Below, one piece after another: positions 57,059-64,000 of a DNA stretch of 64,000 bases. The DNA is from Xenopus tropicalis (lineage: Eukaryota; Chordata; Amphibia; Anura; Pipidae). A model generated the notes under the pieces. The model was not told the origin of the DNA. It saw only the letters and a list, made by a program, of their open reading frames with translations, and searched no databases. Location of the stretch: contig NC_030680.2 of assembly GCF_000004195.4 (NCBI RefSeq), positions 4,701,437 to 4,765,436 of the forward strand, in the 5' to 3' direction. The position numbers and the translations under genes were made by a program. The stretch's first letter is position 1. Each line of letters opens with the position of its first letter.

Positions 57059-57617
57059 CGTTGCCGGGGAAGCGGTCTATAGATAAGAGACAGCAGCTGG
57101 AAAGGTACAGATTTCCGGAGACTGAGTTTTATTTCTAGGGAACGTCACGGTGATAAGTGGTTTTACCTCTCGGTGCCATAATTAAGATTTTTTAGAATTC
57201 CTTCATTTTTTCCCCTCTATTTCATCATCGCACCTCGCAAGTCATGAATAAAATATGACGAGTCTGATGGCATCGGCTGCTGCAGGTTCATCCGTAGTGG
57301 GGCAACGTGCCGGGAATCCTAATCCGGCCTCTATTAGTCGCTGCTCTTGAGATTCCGACGGATCGGCCCACGTGCTCGGCTTTTATCTGCCGCCTGTGGC
57401 AACGACGCGGCGTAAAGGTTTATGTCTTTCTGTAAATTTCTTTCAAAATAGAAATTAAAGAGTCCGTCCATCCAGAGTATAAAGAATGGGGGGGGGAGAT
57501 GCTTTTTGTAAGCGTAAACTGGGGAAATGCGTGCCCAGCTAGCCAATGGGACTGAGGGGATCTTGATTTAAAGGGGAACTATGCCGCTTCTTACATTTTA
57601 AACTTAACTCTACTAAA
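57059..57617. other. Unique intronic spacer
   Basis: CpG-bearing single-copy sequence (57060-57420); a T2-like MITE tip, TTAAAGGGGAACTATG, at about 57569-57600. No exon recognised. Confidence 0.5.
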
Positions 57618-58230
57618 AATCATTTAACCATTAAATAAACCCAATATGTTCTGCCCCCAATAAGGGGTAATTATATCTTAGTTGGGATCAAGTACAGGTA
57701 CTGTTTTATTATTACAGAGAAAAGGGAATCATTTAACCATGAAATAAACCCAATAGGGCTGTTCTGCCCCCAATAAGGGGTAATTATATCTTAGTTGGGA
57801 TCAAGTACAGGTACTGTTTTATTATTACAGAGAAAAGGGAATCGTTTAACCATTAAATAAACCCAATAGGGCTGTTCTGCCCCAATAAGGGGTAATTATA
57901 TCTTAGTTGGGATCAAGTACAGGTACTGTTTTATTATTACAGAGAAAAGGGAATCATTTAACCATTAAATAAACCCAATAGGGCTGTTCTGCCCCAATAA
58001 GGGGTAATTATATCTTAGTTGGGATCAAGTACAGGTACTGTTTTATTATTACAGAGAAAAGGGAATCGTTTAACCATTAAATAAACCCAATAGGGCTGTT
58101 CTGCCCCAATAAGGGGTAATTATATCTTAGTTGGGATCAAGTACAGGTACTGTTTTATTATTACAGAGAAAAGGGAATCATTTAACCATTAAATAAACCC
58201 AATAGGGCTGTTCTGCCCCCAATAAGGGGG
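57618..58230 (-). repeat. 112-base minisatellite without MITE ends, about 5.4 copies, reversed
   Basis: Reverse complement of the 112-base family (AGTTGGGATCAAGTACAGG, TTACAGAGAAAAGGGAATC). No ACAGGTATGGG termini on either side. It follows directly on the T2-like MITE tip. Confidence 0.94.
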
Positions 58231-58933
58231 GTTCTGTTCTTCCGCCCACCCCACGCCCAATCAAATTGTCCTACTTAACTCACCTATGACTGGCTCTAGC
58301 CCGCCTCCCACTCCATCTCTGGGTTGATTCTCCACTTCTTAAAAATGTCACCAGGGGAACTTATAAGGGTGTGGCAGTGATGTAAAAGGGGTGGGCAGTT
58401 GAGCAACTGGTACCCCTAGGGGGATGTCTCCTTATCAACCCCACCCCATCCCACCCCCTCCCAGTGAGTTTTTAAAGGGTAAGTATATACCGGCTCATGA
58501 ATTTTTATTTTTTCCCACAAATGAACTTTTCTCGTTCAAACTTGTCAGACTTTTCCCCAAACTGTTCAACTTTACTCAGCAAATAAAAATGTTTCCTTCT
58601 GACAGCTCTGCCTCTCAGGTATTATCCGGCTCATGTTTCTAATGCCAACTGGGAGCAGGGAAACTAAGCTGCAGAAAAAGAGCTTTATATTAAGCTCCTT
58701 TCCCATAATCTGAGAGTGACCCCGGCCGGCTGCCCGGAGCCTCATTAGAAAGAAATCCGATTTGTGCAATTTGCTCAATTTCATCGCTCAAACATATGGC
58801 CCCAAATTTCCCTTTTATTCCTCTTCTAATGGCAGCGGCGCCCTACACCTGTGTTAGCCATGTCGGCCGATGCCCCCGTCAGTGATCTCCTTGCCCTGTA
58901 TAGAAAGAACTATTAGATTAGACTTTATAGTCT
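58231..58933. other. Unique intronic spacer
   Basis: Single-copy sequence; no exon recognised. Confidence 0.5.
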
Positions 58934-60138
58934 ATAGGCTGGGCCCCCTTAGCCCAAAACAAGGTTACAGATATATAGAAACATTGGGGTAACAGTCACC
59001 CCGCTATAGTTCCAGGGGTACCCAGGGCACAAATAAGCACTCACCCCAAATCCCCCCCTAACTGGCCTTCAGGCTGGGCCCCCTTAGCCCATAACAAGGT
59101 TACAGATATATAGAAACATTGGGGTAACAGTCACCCCGCTATAGTTCCAGGGGTACACAGGGAACAAATAAGCACTCACCCCAAATCCCCCCCTAACTGG
59201 CCTTCAGGCTGGGCCCCCTTAGCCCATAACAAGGTTACAGATATATAGAAACATTGGGGTAACAGTCACCCTGCTATAGTTCCAGGGGTACCCAGGGCAC
59301 AAATAAGCACTCACCCCAAATCCCCCCCTAACTGGCCTTTAGGCTGGGCCCCCTTAGCCCATAACAAGGTTACAGATATATAGAAACATTGGGGTAACAG
59401 TCACCCCGCTATAGTTCCAGGGGTACCCAGGGCACAAATAAGCACTCACCCCAAATCCCCCCCTAACTAGCCTTCAGGCTGGGCCCCCTTAGCCCATAAC
59501 AAGGTTACAGATATATAGAAACATTGGGGTAACAGTCACCCCGCTATAGTTCCAGGGGTACCCAGGGCACAAATAAGCACTCACCCCAAATCCCCCCCTA
59601 ACTGGCCTTCAGGCTGGGCCCCCTTAGCCCATAACAAGGTTACAGATAAATAGAAACATTGGGGTAACAGTCACCCCGCTATAGTTCCAGGGGTACCCAG
59701 GGCACAAATAAGCACTCACCCCAAATCCCCCCCTAACTGGCCTTCAGCCTGGGCCCCCTTAGCCCATAACAAGGTTACAGATATATAGAAACATTGGGGT
59801 AACAGTCACCCCACTATAGTTCCAGGGGTACCCAGGGCACAAATAAGCACTTACCCCAAATCCCCCTAACTGGCCTTCAGGCTGGGCCCCCTTAGCCCAT
59901 AACAAGGTTACAGATATAAAGAAACATTGGGGTAACAGTCACCCCACTATAGTTCCAGGGGTACCCAGGGCACAAATAAGCACTCACCCCAAATCCCCCC
60001 TAACTGGCCTTCAGGCTGGGCCCCCTTAGCCCATAACAAGGTTACAGATATAAAGAAACATTGGGGTAACAGTCACCCCACTATAGTTCCAGGGGTACCC
60101 AGGCCACAAATAAGCTCTCACCCCAAATCCCCCCCTAA
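58934..60138 (-). repeat. 135-base minisatellite, locus 3 of 4, reversed, about 9 copies
   Basis: Reverse complement of the 20504 family (TATAGTTCCAGGGGTACCC, AGCCTGGGCCCCCTTAGCC). The first unit is slightly diverged (AGCCCAAAACAAGG). It breaks in mid-unit at CCCCCCTAA and joins directly to the 19-base array. Confidence 0.96.
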
Positions 60139-61714
60139 GATGAAGACAGTAGGACAAGATGGAGACAGTAGGGTAAGATGGAGACAGTAGGGCAAGATGG
60201 GGACAGTAGGGCAGGATGGAGACAGTAGGGCAAGATGGAGACAGTAGGGTAAGATGGAGACAGTAGGGCAAGATGGGGACAGTAGGGCAGGATGGAGACA
60301 GTAGGGTAAGATGGAGACAGTAGGGCAAGATGGGGACAGTAGGACAAGATGGAGACAGTAGGACAAGATGGAGACAGTAGGACAAGATGGAGACAGTAGG
60401 GCAAGATGGAGACAGTAGGGTAAGATGGAGACAGTAGGGCAAGATGGGGACAGTAGGGCAGGATGGAGACAGTAGGGTAAGATGGGGACAGTAGGGCAGG
60501 ATGGAGACAGTAGGGTAAGATGGGGACAGTAGGACAAGATGGGGACAGTAGGGCAAGATGGGGACAGTAGGGCAAGATGGGGACAGTAGGGCAAGATGGA
60601 GACAGTAGGGCAAGATGGGGACAGTAGGGCAGGATGGAGACAGTAGGGCAAGATGGGGACAGTAGGGCAGGATGGAGACAGTAGGGTAAGATGGGGACAG
60701 TAGGACAAGATGGAGACAGTAGGGCAACATGAAGACAGTAGGGCAAGATGGAGACAGTAGGGCAAGATGGGGACAGTAGGACAAGATGGAGACAGTAGGA
60801 CAAGATGGAGACAGTAGGACAAGATGGAGACAGTAGGACAAGATGGAGACAGTAGGGCAAGATGGGGACAGTAGGGCAGGATGGAGACAGTAGGGTAAGA
60901 TGGAGACAGTAGGGCAAGATGGGGACAGTAGGGCAGGATGGAGACAGTAGGGTAAGATGGGGACAGTAGGACAAGATGGAGACAGTAGGGCAAGATGGAG
61001 ACAGTAGGGCAAGATGGGGACAGTAGGACAAGATGGAGACAGTAGGACAAGATGGAGACAGTAGGACAAGATGGAGACAGTAGGGCAAGATGGGGACAGT
61101 AGGGCAAGATGGAGACAGTAGGGCAAGATGGAGACAGTAGGGCAAGATGGGGACAGTAGGACAAGATGGAGACAGTAGGGCAAGATGGAGACAGTAGGGC
61201 AAGATGGGGACAGTAGGACAAGATGGAGACAGTAGGACAAGATGGAGACAGTAGGGCAAGATGGAGACAGTAGGGCAAGATGGGGACAGTAGGACAAGAT
61301 GGAGACAGTAGGGCAAGATGGAGACAGTAGGGCAAGATGGGGACAGTAGGACAAGATGGAGACAGTAGGGCAAGATGGGGACAGTAGGGCAAGATGGAGA
61401 CAGTAGGGCAAGATGGGGACAGTAGGGCAAGATGGGGACAGTAGGACAAGATGGAGACAGTAGGACAAGATGGAGACAGTAGGGCAAGATGGGGACAGTA
61501 GGGCAAGATGGAGACAGTAGGGCAAGATGGAGACAGTAGGGCAAGATGGGGACAGTAGGACAAGATGGAGACAGTAGGACAAGATGGAGACAGTAGGGCA
61601 AGATGGGGACAGTAGGGCAAGATGGGGACACTAAGACAAGATGGAGACAGTAGGACAAGATGGAGACAGTAGGGCAAGATGGGGAGAGTAGTGCAAGATG
61701 GAGACAGTAGGGCA
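60139..61714 (+). repeat. 19-base minisatellite, about 83 copies
   Basis: Same family and orientation as 6161-7638: GATGGAGACAGTAGGGCAA with GGACAA, GGTAAG and GGCAGG variants. All three frames of the minus strand stay open for more than 515 codons; this follows from the 19-base period and absence of stops, not from coding. The left edge is sharp and the right edge decays (GGGGAGAGTAGTGC). Confidence 0.96.
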
Positions 61715-63209
61715 AAAAGGCAACTGTATCACTATTACTGTATCACTATATGAGTGACAGGACCTGTAGGCATTTTCCATAAATAAGACAAAATCAGGGC
61801 GCTGGAGAATTTGTGAAGGTTCCATAAAGTCGCTTTCTATTTCTGCCTCTCGGGATCTGATACAAAACCGGAGGTGGGTTTGTGGGTTTCAGCCAATTGG
61901 GGCTGTTTTATTGGGGGTGTCGGATCCCTTTGTGCCGCCGTGGGAATACGATGCAGGGAAATGATTTATGGAACCGACACGTTCATTGAAACGCAGCCGC
62001 TGACAAAGTGATGTTGGGCTTAATGGGCTGTCAGTGCCGAGTCAGGGAGGGATCACCTTAATGCCGAAATAACCGCCGACACGGAGCTTTCTGGGGCTTT
62101 TATTGGATTCAATTAAGGTGACTCGTTTGCCATTTATTAACCTACTTTTTAACTTCCCCCTGCACTTTCCCAAGTTACAGAAGCAAAGAAGTATTTTTTG
62201 TTCTTATTTTATTTGTTTGAAATCCATAATTTCTTTCAAAAACGCCCTATTCAGATTAATATTGTGCGTAGTTACCCATAGCAACCAATCAGCGGGTAGC
62301 ATAACCTGGTCACCTGTTTAAAAGCAAACATCTTATTGGTTGCTATGGGTTACTACTCCCGGGCAAACTTAGTGCCTTTTATTACATATGGGGGGTTTAT
62401 GGCTTTGTAATGCCATGGAGACTGTGGGCAAAGAGGGGGTGTTGCAGTTGGCACCCCGCTTTATAGTTGGGTTGGGGTATTTGCCTGTTCATGGAAATCT
62501 AAATCCCCCCCCCGTCCTGCTCCGACCCCCTTATGAAACTGCTGCAAACCTGGGAGGATCCCGCCCCTAGTTCTTTTTGCCAATCGGTGCAAGGGAGTAC
62601 AGGGCCGTTTTGGGGAGTGAAGCTGTGGGCGGGGCTCTGTGTTGGACAAGTGGTTTTAGTTTCCATTAAAGGGGACCTGTCAACCAGACATCAAAAGCTC
62701 TATAATAATAGTCCATTTCCAATTAAACATGAAACCCAGACATCCATACCCATTATAAAAACAAAATTCCTAGCTGTCAGTTATATATTGCTTTAGGCAT
62801 AGAGGCGGGGCAGACGATTACTTTCACTTTCCATTCGGCACTCACTTGGCCTCTATTATCACATGATTAATATAAACCCAGTATCCTACAGGCTTTACTT
62901 CCCCTTGAGCTTCCCAGGCAGGGACACCATTGGCTTGTTTCCTGGTTTTCCAGCCACACCGATGCCCCCAGGAACAAATCCTTCCCACCCCCACGTCTCC
63001 CAACCTTTCTCCTCTAATTGCCATCATTGTAATCACCGCCATTGCTCGTTACAGCAATTAGCACAGTCTTTTAATTATTAATATTTACAGACCATGTCCT
63101 GACTGTCGGCAACTGGAAGCTTTATTGGCCTTGGGCGACGCAAAGGGTAAGAGTGTAACAGGGAATGTGCGGAGGAGAAGGTGTTAATAGTGGGGGGGCC
63201 TTGGGGATC
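61715..63209. other. Unique sequence with MITE fragments
   Basis: Bases 61740-62150 are unique. 62267-62393 holds a TTGGTTGCTATGGGTTACTA-type MITE fragment. 62666 to about 62850 begins AAAGGGGACCTGTCAACC, a T2-like MITE end. The rest, to 63209, is unique. No NELL exon recognised. Confidence 0.5.
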
Positions 63210-64000
63210 AAAGGGGTAGTTCACCTTTACATTAACTTGTATGATGTAGAGAGTGCAATGCTGGGATAAATTGCAATTGGTCTTCATTTTTTATTATTGG
63301 TAGTTCCTTAATTACTACAGTCACCCTGGAACTATAGCGGGGTGACTGTTACCCCAATGTTTCTATATATCTGTAACCTTGTTATGGGCTAAGGGGGCCC
63401 AGCCTGAAGGCCAGTTAGGGGGGATTTGGGGTGAGTGCTTATTTGTGCCCTGGGTACCCCTGGAACTATAGCGGGGTGACTGTTACCCCAATGTTTCTAT
63501 ATATCTGTAACCTTGTTATGGGCTAAGGGGGCCCAGCCTGAAGGCCAGTTAGGGGGGGATTTGGGGTGAGTGCTTATTTGTGCCCTGGGTACCCCTGGAA
63601 CTATAGCGGGGTGACTGTTACCCCAATGTCTCTATATATCTGTAACCTTGTTATGGGCTAAGGGGGCCCAGCCTGAAGGCCAGTTAGGGGGGGATTTGGG
63701 GTGAGTGCTTATTTGTGCCCTGGGAGTGTGCTATGCTGGGACAATTTGCAATTGGTCTTCATTTTTTAATATTGGTAGTTCCTTAATTATTTTACTTTTT
63801 GTTCAGCAGCTCTCCAGTTTGGAATTTCAGCAGCTATCTGGTTGCTAGGGGTTTGTTTACCTTAGCAATGAGACAGTGGTTTGAATGAGAGACAGAAATA
63901 CAAATAGGAGAGGGGTTGAATAGAAAGATAAAGAATATAAAGGCCCCTCTCAGGCCTAAAACAGTGGGCCCTTTTGCCTCACCAACTAGTTGCAGCCCCC
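63210..64000 (+). mobile_element. T2/Kolobok-like MITE interrupted by a tandem array (cut by the window edge)
   Basis: Starts AAAGGGGTAGTTCACCTTTA and TTGCAATTGGTCTTCATTTT, is interrupted at about 63310 by the 135-base array, and resumes at about 63725 with a second copy of the same left segment, GACAATTTGCAATTGGTC to GTAGTTCCTTAATTA. It then continues through CTATCTGGTTGCTAGGGG. Confidence 0.75.
63311..63724 (+). repeat. 135-base minisatellite, locus 4 of 4, about 3 copies
   Basis: Same unit as 20504-21083, entered at CACCCTGGAACTATAGCGG and left at GTGCCCTGGGAG. Both sides carry a repeated ~65-base stretch of the host MITE. Confidence 0.95.

Larger units (their letters stand above)
49646..64000 (+). 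other. nell1: nell1 intron 2, 5' part
   Basis: From the GTGAGT donor to the window end. I looked for a third NELL exon (the next part of the LamG domain) and saw none. Confidence 0.65.

Noticed and set aside
60026..61715. Open frames of 518, 519 and 526 codons on the minus strand
   Set aside because: All three overlapping frames encode the same 19-residue repeat because the DNA period is 19. No start context, no domain, no splice structure.
49646..64000. A third nell1 exon
   Set aside because: I looked for a reading frame continuing the LamG-like domain next to an acceptor and saw none; a profile search with the NELL LamG domain would settle it.
1..64000. Interpretation of the repeats as pure assembly error
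   Set aside because: Edge decay, locus-specific variants and MITE-bounded arrays argue for real structure, though exact copy numbers and array-array junctions could still be mis-assembled.

Overview
This is vertebrate, almost certainly frog (Xenopus-type, probably X. tropicalis) nuclear DNA. That call rests on recognisable Xenopus-style MITE ends and on a protein-coding match to a vertebrate gene. There are no bacterial operons, rRNA, tRNA or CRISPR loci. By my coordinates roughly half of the 64 kb is tandem repeat (about 32 arrays). Almost every long open reading frame is the translation of one of these arrays and is not a gene.

The one gene I can support is the 5' end of nell1 on the + strand. 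Exon 1 (10535-10583) is a 49-base coding piece that encodes the signal peptide and ends at a GTAAGG donor. Exon 2 (49517-49645) encodes the start of the mature secreted protein and the beginning of the thrombospondin-N/laminin-G-like domain. The two exons join in phase 1 through a 38.9 kb intron. The rest of the window (49646-64000) is intron 2; no third exon was seen. CpG-bearing sequence at about 10190-10534 is the likely promoter and 5'UTR. Bases 1 to about 10190 are upstream flank.

Layout. 1-10 kb: arrays with 45-, 68-, 94-, 19-, 104- and 48/33-base units. 10.2-10.6 kb: promoter and exon 1. 10.7-49.5 kb (intron 1): arrays with 52-, 46-, 133-, 19-, 158-, 135-, 104-, 112-, ~60-, 100-, 94- and ~82-base units, interleaved with MITEs and unique frog sequence. 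49.5 kb: exon 2. 49.7-64 kb (intron 2): 112-, 68-, 33-, 11-, 135- and 19-base arrays and more MITEs.

The most interesting pattern is that many arrays sit inside, or are built from, pieces of terminal-inverted-repeat elements. One MITE family is present here with 1 (33263-33592), about 4 (50022-50678), about 10 (28451-29690) and about 13 (34069-36087) copies of the same 112-base internal segment. At least three other element types show the same thing: the ACTAGTG-ended MITE at 26664, the TAGGGTTRCCA-ended element at 54245, and the CAGGGCCGCCATCA-ended element at 30701 with only two copies. This reads as a local series of stages in the birth of minisatellites from transposons, followed by dispersal to several sites in both orientations. 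Satellite growth inside MITEs has been described in Xenopus; the density and range of stages in one intron is what deserves attention here.
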